This document shows positions 37,117-49,788 of a stretch of 64,000 nt of DNA, piece by piece. The notes under the pieces were generated by a model. The model was not told the origin of the DNA, made no database searches, and saw only the letters and a list, made by a program, of their open reading frames with translations. Position numbers and translations under genes: made by a program. Every line of letters starts with the position of its first letter. The stretch's first letter is position 1. Origin of the DNA: Helianthus annuus (lineage: Eukaryota > Streptophyta > Magnoliopsida > Asterales > Asteraceae). Where the stretch lies: assembly GCF_002127325.2 (NCBI RefSeq), contig NC_035433.2, positions 15,674,611 to 15,738,610 on the forward strand, written 5' to 3'.

Positions 37117-39275
37117 TGTGACAACTCGAACTTTAGACTTACTTTGAGTAACGATACGTGTTTACGAGAACGTTATTAATTGAATGAATACTTGGTATGT
37201 TATGTTTTTGTGCATTATGTGTGTATGTATGTTATGTGTTGCACGAGCCCAAACCACACACTAAAACCCGATCGCACAAGGCTAACCGGTCACACAAGCC
37301 CATTTGGGCCACACTTTGAAATCGGACCCCATTAGATAACCGAGTTGGGCTCGGCCCACTCCCCTTTTACGCAAACAAACACCCTTAGGGACTTGTTCCT
37401 CTCATTTTGTTACAAAACATTATCACAACAAGAAACCCTACTTGCTCTCTCTCTCCCTCTCGGCTTGCTTAGAACCCGACGGCAGGAACATCCACAACTC
37501 GGATCACCCTCTCCCCTCTCTAATTCGGTTAGTATGTTTTGATTCATGAGCATTCGGATAGTTGTTGATGATAATATTCTTGTAACCGGTTAGTATGTTG
37601 ATTATGCTAGTAAACCAAATAGGATCTATGTATTGCTTTCGGTAATATGTGTTGATATGCTGGATTATAACCGGATTGTATGATGATGTTTAGTTCTTAT
37701 TTGCTAATCGGTCCGAGTATATGCTAACCGGCTAGGTTACATGATAGTCTAATATACGGTTCATGGTTGTAGGATGTTCATAGGCTAAATCATTGTTATA
37801 TGTTCTTGATAATAATGATAGGAATGTGGTATGAAACTGATTAATTTTCTGTGTTTGATCTGATTCCCGAAACTGCCTAAGTTGTTTGCTAGAATCACGG
37901 AATGATTGTTGCATGAATTATGGAAACCGGTTACACACACCCGGTTGCGACTCGGTAACACAGTTGCGACTCGAAACCTCACAATCACGACTCGAGACCA
38001 CAACAGCACAAGCCGAGACCATGGTTGCGAGTCCCGTTGCGACTCGTAACCGGACCATGATGAACCGAGACCATGGTTGCGAGTCCCGTTGCGACTCGTA
38101 ACCGGACCTTAACAACTCGAGACCAGCTCCGATTGTGACTCGAGAACATCACCGTTACGAGTCCCGTTGCGACTCGGGATCTCCTCGTTGCAACTCGAGA
38201 CGGGCCATGCTATTGGACTTTTACTATACAGGCCCAATTGGTTTGGGCCGGGCACTTGGATATTTGTTTACTGTTTGTTTTGGGCTGCTATTGGAATACG
38301 TGTACATTGCTATGATTATATGTGAATACATACGTGTAGCTTATACGTGCAATAGTTGAGTACGAACCTAACTTGCATAAGTAACCATGATAGGACGTGG
38401 TTGATCCCTTACTTGTATACTTGAGCATTTTACTGTCTGCCGAGCAAACCCAGGTGAGTTCACACTCTTACTAAGGCATGGGATTCCCGGGTCGTGGGAA
38501 TGGGATAAAGGTTACCATTGACTAAGAACGTACATATGCTTTTCCTAGACTATCACCTACCATGATCCTCGGATGTCAGGACGGTTCCGTAGGTTAGAAT
38601 AACACCTACGTGGTCATATGCCAATCACTGCCTCGGATGTCAGGCACGCACGTAAAACCTACGTGTACGCATTACTTACTTCTATCCTCGGTACAAAGGA
38701 TACGTACGTGAAACCCATGTACACCCCCGCGTCTCCTATCCTCGGTTGTGAAGGATACGTGCGTAAAACCTACGTACACCCCAATACGCGCTACTGTTCT
38801 CGGAAGAAGAATAGGGATGATACGAGTAGTTGATACGAGTAGTCTAGTGGTCACATAACATGGGAAGCCCCCACCTATACAACTTACTATCGGCCCAGTA
38901 GAGCCACCCGTTATTTACTGTTACGCACTTACTTACTGTGAACTCGCTCAACTAGTTTGTTGATCATTCTGTTACATGCCTTGCAGATCGTTAGGTACAT
39001 GGAGCTTGCACAAAGAGGAGCCGGTCGTTGTGGACAAGGATCGTATTACTTTGTTGGACACTTATGACGTTTCAGTATTTTTAACTTGGGTTTACAACAA
39101 TGCTTCCGCTACTTAAACAATGCTTGGTTTTGAAACATCGATCATGTCATGATGAACTACTTTAATGACTTTTATTATTATTAAATGCTATGTTTGATAT
39201 GATTGATGGCTTGATCCTGGTCATGTCACGCTCCCAAGCGGTGGTACTCCGCGTGTGGATTTTGGGGGTGTGACA
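37117..39275 (+). repeat. 5' LTR of G3
   Basis: TGTGACAACTCG...GGGGGTGTGACA. It contains a cluster of GCGACTCG/CGAGTC motifs (37960-38205) and the double-hairpin array (38568-38820). The last roughly 450 bp show no difference from the 3' LTR. Confidence 0.93.
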
Positions 39276-39504
39276 TGATTTTCCCAAAATAATACTTTGT
39301 CAAAATTACGCTTTCATAAATATTTCTTTAAATTGCGTAAGTTACGTTTTAACGATCGAGTGGTAATAATAATTACCGGTGTAACTTATATATTTATCGT
39401 GAAAGCGTTCGTATTATTTTGGATTCGTTAACATTCGATAATATTATTTTCACCCTAAAAATAATATTTATACACTTCACAAAATAATCATAAACACACA
39501 TCAA
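39276..39504 (+). repeat. Misplaced copy of the G3 3' flank (D1 LTR sequence)
   Basis: 229 bp that match 46676-46904 with no mismatch seen, starting at the TGATT target site. The copy ends at TCAA, where the G3 leader resumes (CGATCCACAACGAC). It replaces the primer site and roughly 90 bp of leader present in G2. Confidence 0.93.
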
Positions 39505-39731
39505 CGATCCACAACGACGCTTCGCTCCACGTGCAAGACTCGACATTTTAGGTAATAAGGTTTATGTTTATTGCCTACTTGCTAGAATTACTTAGAACTT
39601 TGCTCGCGATATGCTTAGACTACAATGCTCACTATTTGCTATTGCTTAAGAACCCTTACGTGCTTACACTTTTTTGTCATCGCACTATTCGCAAACTTTT
39701 CTCACCTATTTCGCCTTTGACATGAAGATCA
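39505..39731 (+). other. Remaining G3 leader
   Basis: Begins CGATCCACAACGAC, the arm complementary to U5, and aligns with the G2 leader from 23982 onward. It is non-coding up to the exon 1 ATG. Confidence 0.8.
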
Positions 39732-42700
39732 ATGGCTGGAAGAATTAACATGACACAAGCCCAGTTAGAGGCTCTCGTTCAAGCTCAAGTTGCTGCGGCA
39801 GTTGCAGCAGCTCAAGCAGGTAGTACATCCTGCAGTATAGGCACACACTAGGATCTTTGGATCCTACATTAACACTCGTATTTAACTTCGTCCTATTCGT
39901 ACACAATAGGTCAACACGCGCAGTAGCCTGTCTGCACATTCAAGAACTTTATGGACTGCCGTCCCGGCACGTTCAGCGGCACAGAAGGAGCGGTTGGACT
40001 CCTCCACTGGTTCGAGAAGCTAGAATCAGTATTCGAAATGTGTGAATGCCCTGAGGCACGCAGGGTGAAATACGCCACCGGCACTTTAGAAGGAATCGCG
40101 CTAACTTGGTGGAACACGCAGGTGCAAATTCTGGGGTTGGCAGCTGCTAACGCCACACCCTGGAATGATTTTAAGGAACTTATCAAGAGAGAGTATTGTA
40201 CGCGTGAAGATATTCACAAGCTAGAAGACGAGCTGTATAATCTGAAAATGGTTGGGTCGGAGATTGAAGCGTATACCAAGCGGTCAAACGAGCTGGCCGT
40301 GCTGTGTCCAACTATGGTAGACCCTCCATATAAGCGCATCGAGATGTATCTCTAGGGGTTGGCACCAGAAATCCAGAGCCATGTTACTTCGGCTAATCTC
40401 GACAACATCCAGGAAATCCAGCGTCTCGCTCATCGCATCACCGATCAGGCAGTGGATCAGAATAAACTGCCTAAGCGTGTCAGCGCTACTGCTACAGTCA
40501 CTCCTTCAGCTACTCCCGTTACCCTCAGTGACAACAAGAGGAAATGGGAGGGGGATTCAAGCAAAGCATCAGTTTCGGTTCAGTCCCAGAATCAGCAGCG
40601 AAAGACTGACAACTATCAAAGCCCTAACCAGCAGTCGTCAGGTAGCCACAGGCAGGGTGGATATCGCGGAAATCTTCCAAAGTGCAACAACTGCAATAGG
40701 CACCACAATGGCCAGTGTACTAAGGGTCGTTGTCAAAGATGCCTCAAGATGGGTCACGAGGCCAAAGACTGTAGAAGCCTTCGTCCTGCGAACCAAAATC
40801 AGCAGCAGCCTCACGCTCAGCCTAACCAACAACAGGGCAACAAGGGATGCTACAATTGTGGTGCTGAAGGCCACATCAAGAGACACTGCCCACAGCTCAA
40901 CAGGAACCAGAACAACAACAACAACAACCAGGGCAACGGCAACAACAACAACGGAGGAAATAACAACGGCAACGAAGCTCGGGGTCGTGCTTTTGTGCTA
41001 GGTCGAGGTGACGCAGTGAACGATCCCAACGTTGTTATGGGTAAGTTTCTCCTCGACAATATTTACGTTACTGTTTTGTTTGATTCGGGTGCGGATACAA
41101 GCTATATGTCTGTGAAAATGTGTCAGCTGCTAAAACGTGCACCAACACTTTTACCCACCAAACATGTAGTAGAGTTAGCTAACGGTAAAAGTCTAGAAGC
41201 CACGCACGTAGTTCAGGGTTGTAATCTTATCCTAGCTGGTCAAGCCTTCTCTATTGATCTCATTCCCATAGTTTTGGGAAGTTTCGACGTCGTGATTGGG
41301 ATGGATTGGTTATCCCAACACCAGGCAGAAATCTTATGCAGTGAGAAGATCATTCGTATTCCACGTTCTGGTCAAGAACCTCTCGAAGTCCTAGGCGACA
41401 AGAGTGGTGCTGTGGTTGGCATCATCTCATTCTTGAAGGCTCAGAAGTGCTTACGTAAAGGTCACACAGCCATTTTGGCTCTTGTTTCAAACGCATCAGT
41501 AAAGGAAAAGAAATTGGAGAATATACCAGTCGTACGTGACTTCCCTCAGGTGTTTCCTGAAGATTTACCCGGCTTACCGCCTCATCGTCAGGTTGAATTT
41601 CAGATCGAGCTCGCTCCAGGAGCAGCACCCATAGCTCGCGCACCATATCGTCTAGCTCCATCAGAATTGGAAGAATTGTCAAAGCAGCTACAAGAGCTCT
41701 TGGAAAAGGGCTTCATTCGTCCAAGCTCTTCGCCTTGGGGAGCTCCAGTGCTTTTCGTGAAAAAGAAAGACGGTACGTTCAGGATGTGTATAGACTACAG
41801 GGAACTGAACAAGGTGACGGTGAAGAACCGTTATCCTCTTCCACGCATAGACGACTTATTCGACCAGTTGCAAGGGTCGTGTTACTATTCCAAGATCGAC
41901 CTACGGTCAGGATATCATCAACTGAGAGTCCGCGAGGAGGACGTCTCTAAGACATCATTCAGAACTCGCTATGGTCACTACGAGTTCTTGGTTATGCCGT
42001 TCGGACTTACGAACGCACCTGCAGTATTCATGGATCTTATGAACAGGGTGTGCAAACCCTATCTCGACAAGTTCGTCATTGTTTTCATCGACGACATCCT
42101 GATTTACTCCAAGAGTCAGGAGGAGCACGAGCAGCATCTTCGCCTTATTTTGGAACTCCTTCGAAAGGAACAGTTGTACGCCAAGCTTTCAAAATGCGAC
42201 TTCTGGCTTCGTGAAGTCCACTTCTTAGGCCACGTGGTAAACAAGGATGGGATTCACGTCGATCCATCCAAGGTAGATCCGATCAGAAATTGGCCTGCAC
42301 CGCATACACCGACGGAAATACGCCAATTCTTGGGTTTGGCAGGCTACTACAGACGGTTTATTAAAGACTTTTCAAAGATCGCGCAACCACTTACGCTACT
42401 GACACAGAAGGGTGTCACCTACCGTTGGGGCAAAACGCAGGAAACTGCTTTTCAGTATCTAAAGGATAGGCTTTGCAGCGCACCTATTCTCTCATTGCCA
42501 GAAGGCACAGAAGACTTCGTAGTATATTGTGATGCATCCATCCAGGGTCTTGGATGTGTGTTGATGCAACGTGATAAAGTGATAGCCTACGCTTCTCGGC
42601 AACTCAAGGTTCACGAACGAAACTACACGACGCACGATCTAGAGCTGGGAGCTGTTGTTTTCGCGCTTAAGATATGGCGACACTACCTGTACGGTACCAG

Positions 42701-44441
42701 GTGCACGATTTACACCGATCACAGGAGTCTCGAGCATATCCTTAAGCAGAAGGATTTGAACATGCGTCAACGACGATGGGTCGAGTTACTTAACGACTAC
42801 GAATGCGCCATCAAGTACCATCCAGGCAAAGCCAATGTTGTGGCTGACGCCCTCAGTCGGAAAGACACTTTACCTCGGCGCGTGCGAGCGCTACAGCTTA
42901 CGATTCAGTCTAGCCTTCCAGCACAGATACGAAATGCTCAGGTAGAAGCATTGAAGCCCGAAAACGTCAAGGCTGAAGCCTTACGCGGCTCACGACAACA
43001 AATGGAACAAAAGGAAGACGGCGCCTACTATGTAACGGGCCGGATTTGGGTCCCTCTCTATGGCGGTTTACGCGAACTTGTGATGGATGAAGCTCACAAG
43101 TCTCGCTACTCGGTACATCCAGGGTCAGATAAAATGTACCACGACATCAGCACTACTTATTGGTGGCCTAGCATGAAGGCCCACATCGCTACGTACGTTG
43201 GAAAATGTTTGACCTGTGCGAGAGTCAAGGTTGAATATCAGAAGCCAGCTGGTCTACTTCAGCAGCCTAAGATACCTCAATGGAAATGGGAAGAAATTTC
43301 CATGGATTTTGTTACAGGCTTACCTAGATCTCAGCGTGGGAACGATACAATATGGGTCATAGTTGATCGACTCACCAAGTCTGCACACTTCCTGCCGATT
43401 AAGGAAACAGACAAGTTCTCCACTCTCGCAGACGTCTATCTTAAAGAAGTTGTTTCGAGGCACGGAGTGCCCACCTCTATTATTTCGGATCGCGATGCAC
43501 GATTCACGTCAGAGCTATGGCAAGCAATGCATAAATCTTTCGGCTCACGATTAGACATGAGCACAGCATATCATCCTCAGACGGATGGGCAGTCTGAGCG
43601 AACGATTCAAACACTTGAAGACATGCTTAGGGCATGCGTTATCGATTTCGGCAACGGCTGGGAAAAGCACCTCCCATTGGTGGAGTTTTCGTACAATAAC
43701 AGTTACCATACCAGCATTCAAGCCGCTCCATTCGAGGCATTGTACGGACGTAAATGCCGGTCACCTCTCTGTTGGGCAGAGGTGGGGGATAGTCAAATTA
43801 CGGGTCCAGAGATTGTAGTGGACGCCACAGAAAAGATAGCGCAGATACGACAACGCATGGCGGCAGCACGCGACCGTCAGAAAGCCTACGCGGACAAGCG
43901 TAGAAAGCCTTTGGAATTACAGGTCGGGGACCGGGTTTTACTAAAAGTTTCACCCTGGAAGGGTGTGGTACGTTTTGGCAAAAGGGGCAAACTGAATCCG
44001 CGGTACGTCGGACCATTCGAAATCTTAGAAAAGATTGGCAAGGTAGCCTACAAGTTGAACCTACCAGCTGAACTCGGTGCAGTTCACAATGTCTTTCATG
44101 TGTCGAACCTAAAGAAGTGCTTATCAGATGAAACCCTCATCATTCCTTTTAAGGAACTCACTATCGACGAGCGGTTGCAGTTCGTCGAGGAACCAGTAGA
44201 AATCACGGACCGGGATGTGAAGGTCCTCAAAAGCAAGAGAATCCCTCTTGTTCGAGTTCGTTGGAACTCCACACGTGGCCCAGAGTACACCTGGGAACGC
44301 GAAGACAGGATGACAGAAAAGTACCCCCAGTTATTCGAAACCAATGCAACCACTACTGAGGCTGAAGCTACTACTTCGGAATTTCGGGACGAAATTCCAG
44401 ATCAACGGGGGGAGGATGTAACACCCCAGGAAAACCAGTGA
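39732..44441 (+). pseudogene. G3 gag-pol, two stops in gag, pol open
   Basis: Predicted exon 1 is 39732-39819 (MAGRINMTQAQLEALV...), the intron 39820-39909, and the main exon 39910-44441. TAG stops lie at 39924-39926 and 40353-40355. From 40359 a 1360-codon frame is open: end of gag, knuckles ([14 protein letters not shown] and [14 protein letters not shown]), protease ([12 protein letters not shown]), reverse transcriptase (FIDD), RNase H, integrase ([25 protein letters not shown]) and chromodomain (RIPLVRVRW...YTWERED). It is closely related to G1 and G2. It is probably only recently inactivated, since pol is undamaged. Confidence 0.93.
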
Positions 44442-44517
44442 ACGCTATAACTTACCTAGCTTCCTCAGTGAGTGCATACCAAATTTCGGGACGAAATTTC
44501 CAATTAGTTGGGGATAA
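44442..44517 (+). other. G3 3' leader: hairpin and polypurine tract
   Basis: AAATTTCGGGACGAAATTT (44481-44499), then a GTTGGGGATAA purine tract against the 3' LTR. A second inverted repeat lies in the last pol codons (44380-44396). Confidence 0.82.
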
Positions 44518-46675
44518 TGTGACAACTCGAACTTTAGACTTACTTTGAGTAACGATACGTGTTTACGAGAACGTTATTAATTGAATGAATACTTGGTATG
44601 TTATGTTTTTGTGCATTATGTGTGTATGTATGTTATGTGTTGCACGAGCCCAAACCACACACTAAAACCCGATCGCACAAGGCTAACCGGTCACACAAGC
44701 CCATTTGGGCCACACTTTGAAATCGGACCCCATTAGATAACCGAGTTGGGCTCGGCCCACTCCCCTTTTACGCAAACAAACACCCTTAGGGACTTGTTCC
44801 TCTCATTTTGTTACAAAACATTATCACAACAAGAAACCCTACTTGCTCTCTCTCTCCCTCTCGGCTTGCTTAGAACCCGACGGCAGGAACATCCACAACT
44901 CGGATCACCCTCTCCCCTCTCTAATTCGGTTAGTATGTTTTGATTCATGAGCATTCGGATAGTTGTTGATGATAATATTCTTGTAACCGGTTAGTATGTT
45001 GATTATGCTAGTAAACCAAATAGGATCTATGTATTGCTTTCGGTAATATGTGTTGATATGCTGGATTATAACCGGATTGTATGATGATGTTTAGTTCTTA
45101 TTTGCTAATCGGTCCGAGTATATGCTAACCGGCTAGGTTACATGATAGTCTAATATACGGTTCATGGTTGTAGGATGTTCATAGGCTAAATCATTGTTAT
45201 ATGTTCTTGATAATAATGATAGGAATGTGGTATGAAACTGATTAATTTTCTGTGTTTGATCTGATTCCCGAAACTGCCTAAGTTGTTTGCTAGAATCACG
45301 GAATGATTGTTGCATGAATTATGGAAACCGGTTACACACACCCGGTTGCGACTCGGTAACACAGTTGCGACTCGAAACCTCACAATCACGACTCGAGACC
45401 ACAACAGCACAAGCCGAGACCATGGTTGCGAGTCCCGTTGCGACTCGTAACCGGACCATGATGAACCGAGACCATGGTTGCGAGTCCCGTTGCGACTCGT
45501 AACCGGACCTTAACAACTCAAGACCAGCTCCGATTGTGACTCGAGAACATCACTGTTACGAGTCCCGTTGCGACTCGGGATCTCCTCGTTGCAACTCGAG
45601 ACGGGCCATGCTATTGGACTTTTACTATACAGGCCCAATTGGTTTGGGCCGGGCACTTGGATATTTGTTTACTGTTTGTTTTGGGCTGCTATTGGAATAC
45701 GTGTACATTGCCATGATTATATGTGAATACATACGTGTAGCTTATACGTGCAATAGTTGAGTACGAACCTAACTTGCATAAGTAACCATGATAGGACGTG
45801 GTTGATCCCTTACTTGTATACTTGAGCATTTTACTGTCTGCCGAGCAAACCCAGGTGAGTTCACACTCTTACTAAGGCATGGGATTCCCGGGTCGTGGGA
45901 ATGGGATAAAGGTTACCATTGACTAAGAACGTACATATGCTTTTCCTAGACTATCACCTACCATGATCCTCGGATGTCAGGACGGTTCCGTAGGTTAGAA
46001 TAACACCTACGTGGTCATATGCCAATCACTGCCTCGGATGTCAGGCACGCACGTAAAACCTACGTGTACGCATTACTTACTTCTATCCTCGGTACAAAGG
46101 ATACGTACGTGAAACCCATGTACACCCCCGCGTCTTCTATCCTCGGTTGTGAAGGATACGTGCGTAAAACCTACGTACACCCCATACGCGCTACTGTTCT
46201 CGGAAGAAGAACAGGGATGATACGAGTAGTTGATACGAGTAGTCTAGTGGTCACATAACATGGGAAGCCCCCACCTATACAACTTACTATCGGCCCAGTA
46301 GAGCCACCCGTTATTTACTGTTACGCACTTACTTACTGTGAACTCGCTCAACTAGTTTGTTGATCATTCTGTTACATGCCTTGCAGATCGTTAGGTACAT
46401 GGAGCTTGCACAAAGAGGAGCCGGTCGTTGTGGACAAGGATCGTATTACTTTGTTGGACACTTATGACGTTTCAGTATTTTTAACTTGGGTTTACAACAA
46501 TGCTTCCGCTACTTAAACAATGCTTGGTTTTGAAACATCGATCATGTCATGATGAACTACTTTAATGACTTTTATTATTATTAAATGCTATGTTTGATAT
46601 GATTGATGGCTTGATCCTGGTCATGTCACGCTCCCAAGCGGTGGTACTCCGCGTGTGGATTTTGGGGGTGTGACA
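44518..46675 (+). repeat. 3' LTR of G3
   Basis: 2158 bp. It matches the 5' LTR except for a few sites, all seen between offsets of about 1000 and 1700. The motif cluster is at about 45360-45605 and the double-hairpin array at 45970-46215. Confidence 0.93.
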
Positions 46676-46680
46676 TGATT

Positions 46681-49030
46681 TTCCCAAAATAATACTTTGT
46701 CAAAATTACGCTTTCATAAATATTTCTTTAAATTGCGTAAGTTACGTTTTAACGATCGAGTGGTAATAATAATTACCGGTGTAACTTATATATTTATCGT
46801 GAAAGCGTTCGTATTATTTTGGATTCGTTAACATTCGATAATATTATTTTCACCCTAAAAATAATATTTATACACTTCACAAAATAATCATAAACACACA
46901 TCAAGTGACGTTGTGAAAAATATATCTACTAAATATATATTTATCACGTTTAATTTTCTGAAAATCCCACCTCCGGTATTTGTAAATAAAGTCGTGGCGA
47001 AATTTATATTTTGAAAACATGTCGAAAAGTATTTCTAACACTTATAGTGAAAATATTTCTAAGTGTTAGGTTTTTAGGAAAATTTCGCCAGAGTTTCCTC
47101 TGTAACTGGAGGTGGCCACGCTTTCAAGCGTATCATTTTCTTTTACAAATCAATTCAACAACTTCTTTATTCGATCAAAACAATTTTCAACACAACAAAC
47201 TAGTTAACAAAAATGTAATTCGCATAAATTTTATGAACTTGTGATTTACTCAAAAATACGAAGTAAATCCCATTACTTTTAGCGGATCTTTATATAAGTC
47301 CAACCCGATTTCATAAAAACCCCGTTTCTACAGAAAGTCCGTCTTTGCATCTTCTTGTCATCTTTTACAAAAATTGTTATTTTGTCGAAACTTTGCGTTA
47401 CACAAGTGTTTACACACTTGTGGTTTATAAAAATCATACTTGTTAGTGTAAGATCCGTTTTTAGAAAAACATGATTTTCTTGACACTCGGTCCTTTGAAA
47501 CTACTATTTGTAGATACGTAGATCCGCTAGTTTTAAAAACTATTTTACAAGTAAAAACGCTTTTACACAAGTTCATGATTCGTGTGTGGTAGAGTTTCAT
47601 CTTTTAACCCTTGTTTCATTCAAGACAACCTTATGTCATGATCCATGATCATGACCAACCCGGGTTAAATGATGATCCGAGCTACCACAACATAGATCGG
47701 GTCCAAATAACCACAAAATTCATTTACTACATCATTTACACATCATATGAGCTTTTAACCATCTTTTAAGTGCTTTTAGTAAACTTTTAAAGCATCATCT
47801 TGTAAGATTTCGGGTTTTAACCGTTACACATCATATTAACCACTCTAGATTAGTTCAAGAAGGTGTATTAAGTGACATACCACTAGCTTGAGGCTAGGGA
47901 AGAATCTAAGCGCAAATGAGGTGGATAAAAGCTAGAGAAAGAGGTCCTTCGCCTTCCGTTTGCACCAAGCTTCCTAATACGTGACCCTTGACACTTGTGT
48001 ATGCTTGGAAATGGGATGATCAAACTCGAAAATGGATGTAGGGGAGGGGGGTGTTCGGCCGAGATATAGAGAGGGAAAGAGAGAGTAGTTTGTTGGGTGA
48101 TGAAGTGTGAAAGTTCTAATGTACATCAAGTGCTACTTATAGACATTCATAAGATTAATGTCCAAAGGATTATATGCTACTTAGATTTTATACAACCTTG
48201 ATTAAAATAATCAAAAGGAACAAAGTATGTCCCCTTATAGTTGGGGCCGGTTTCAATGGGGGGGGGGGGGTTCTAGTTGGAATGTAACTAATAGTTAGTT
48301 AGTTTAGTTTAGTTAAGTAAGTTAGTTAAGTAGTTAACTCGGTTAGTTGTGTGATGTGCTTTATGGCGGGTGTTAGGGTATTCAGGGACCCTAACTGGCT
48401 CAGAAAAAGATAAATAATGTTTATGGCAATATTTTCATGTCCCGGGTAAAGTCCGGTTGTTCGGTTGGATAGTAATCCGTTAAAGCGCTTAACAAAGCTT
48501 TTAAGTGTCGTTAATGCCCTTTTTAGTGACACAACTTATTCCTGACACTTTGGAAAGTGTCTAGTAATATTTTTCTCATGTTTTGGCACTTTATTAGCTA
48601 GCTAGAAGCTGATTTGTTCATTAAAGTGCTGTGTTTTGTGCTCAGTGTAAGTTTTAGGCACATCCAGTCATTGTAACTTATTCCTAGAGACGCAGTTCTA
48701 CAACCCTTGTATCCCTACACTCACTATGGGTGTAGTAATCACTTCTGGCTCATACAGGCCTTAGAGGCAATGTCTGCCTGATGCTGGCTTTATCAGCATG
48801 TTCAATAGGTTATCCGTTCATAGTGCTACTGTGCTTTTGTGCATCATGTTTGTCACTAGAGTTCAGTATGTAAATAATGTAGTGACGGAAATCAAAGTAT
48901 GATGCAGGAATATACAAGTATCAGAAATCAAGTAGCAGTTCATCAGTAATTTTAGTTAAGCACAGTAATCAAGCAGCAATTAATTATTAATTAAACCGTA
49001 CGGATACCTGGTTTAGTGAGGGTTGTCACA
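46681..49030 (-). repeat. D1 5' LTR, U3-side part
   Basis: Continues 36039-37116 beyond G3 and ends TGTGACAACCCTCA on the minus strand at 49030. It includes a G-run (about 48257-48270, a C-tract on the element strand) and a TTAG/TTAAG-rich stretch at 48290-48350. Its first 1.2 kb resembles 2926-4186. No gene is seen. Confidence 0.85.
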
Positions 49031-49035
49031 TTAAC

Positions 49036-49783
49036 CATGATGGATGCTGTGATGATGACAAAAAAAGCTATAAATCATTACATTGAGGAATGTGCCAAGC
49101 TGAAACAATAGTTGGAGACTGAGAAAGTTGAGAATGAGAGAATCAGACGATTATTGCAGAGTTATTCTAGTTCTGATTATCTTATTGATCGAATTTATCT
49201 AACTGTTGCAGGTTTTGAAGCATTTCAGGATGAGAAGCCAAAGAAGAAGGATACTGGTAAGAAACCGAGTGTTAGCTATAACAAGTGTCCGCCTCCAATC
49301 TGGGAAGGTTATTCTCCCAGAAAACGAAATGAGGAGCAAGTCGAAAAAGCAGTCAATATAAAGTTAAAAACCGAAACAACTGAGGATTTACCAGAAAATA
49401 TTGACGTCACTTTCACATCGTCTGACACTGATCATGAGTCTGAGTTAATCAAAAAGGTGGTCGATCAGGTGTTGGATACTGATGAGGAGTCTGAGTCAAA
49501 GTCTGAGTCTGGAGGTTCAAGTTCGTCAGTCAACAGTCAAAAATCATCGGTTAAACGGACTTACAGTAAAGATTTTTTGTTATCAAAATCAAATTTGGAT
49601 GATGAAACATTTGAAGTAGCATATACTTTGAATGATTCTGACAAATTATATTCTGACAAAGAGTTTCCGATAAGAAGTGTTTGTTTTGACATGATCAGTC
49701 ACTCCGACTGAAATGGCGAAGTTTATGTCTAATGAACAGCATATTGATACTTCTGAGGGGGCAAGCACTCCCGGTTCTAAGGG
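49036..49783 (+). pseudogene. C1 gag, segment 3
   Basis: Continues in frame from segment 2 across D1 (…MMDAVMMTKKAINHYIEECAK). A TAG is at 49109-49111, then an open frame (LETEKVENERIRRLLQSYSSSDYL...) followed by a Ser/Glu-rich region. A +1 shift near 49705 moves the remaining conserved gag (MAKFMSNEQHIDTSEGAS) into another frame. It is cut by L3 at about 49784. Confidence 0.82.
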
Positions 49784-49788
49784 TTTAA

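Larger units (their letters stand above)
37117..46675 (+). mobile_element. Ty3/gypsy chromovirus G3, with primer site replaced
   Basis: Flanked by TGATT (37112-37116 and 46676-46680). LTRs are 37117-39275 (2159 bp) and 44518-46675 (2158 bp), with about six substitutions and one indel seen. Between the 5' LTR and the leader sits a 229-bp copy of the DNA that follows the 3' LTR, in place of the primer site and first leader hairpin. Gag has two stops; pol is open. Without a primer site the copy cannot be reverse transcribed normally. Confidence 0.93.
33373..49030 (-). mobile_element. LTR element D1 (minus strand), lacking pol and almost all of its 3' LTR
   Basis: Flanked by TTAAC (33368-33372 and 49031-49035) inside C1 gag. 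From right to left: a 5' LTR (49030 to 36039, interrupted by G3), primer site (36011-36036), a leader with a hairpin array, an acidic gag-like ORF, about 450 bp of non-coding DNA, and only the last 21 bp of a 3' LTR (33373-33393). No protease, reverse transcriptase or integrase is present. It is a non-autonomous or internally deleted derivative. Confidence 0.8.

Noticed and set aside
37345..38359. Small plus-strand frames repeated at 44746-45760
   Set aside because: They occur in both G3 LTRs because these are copies. There is no conserved protein feature.
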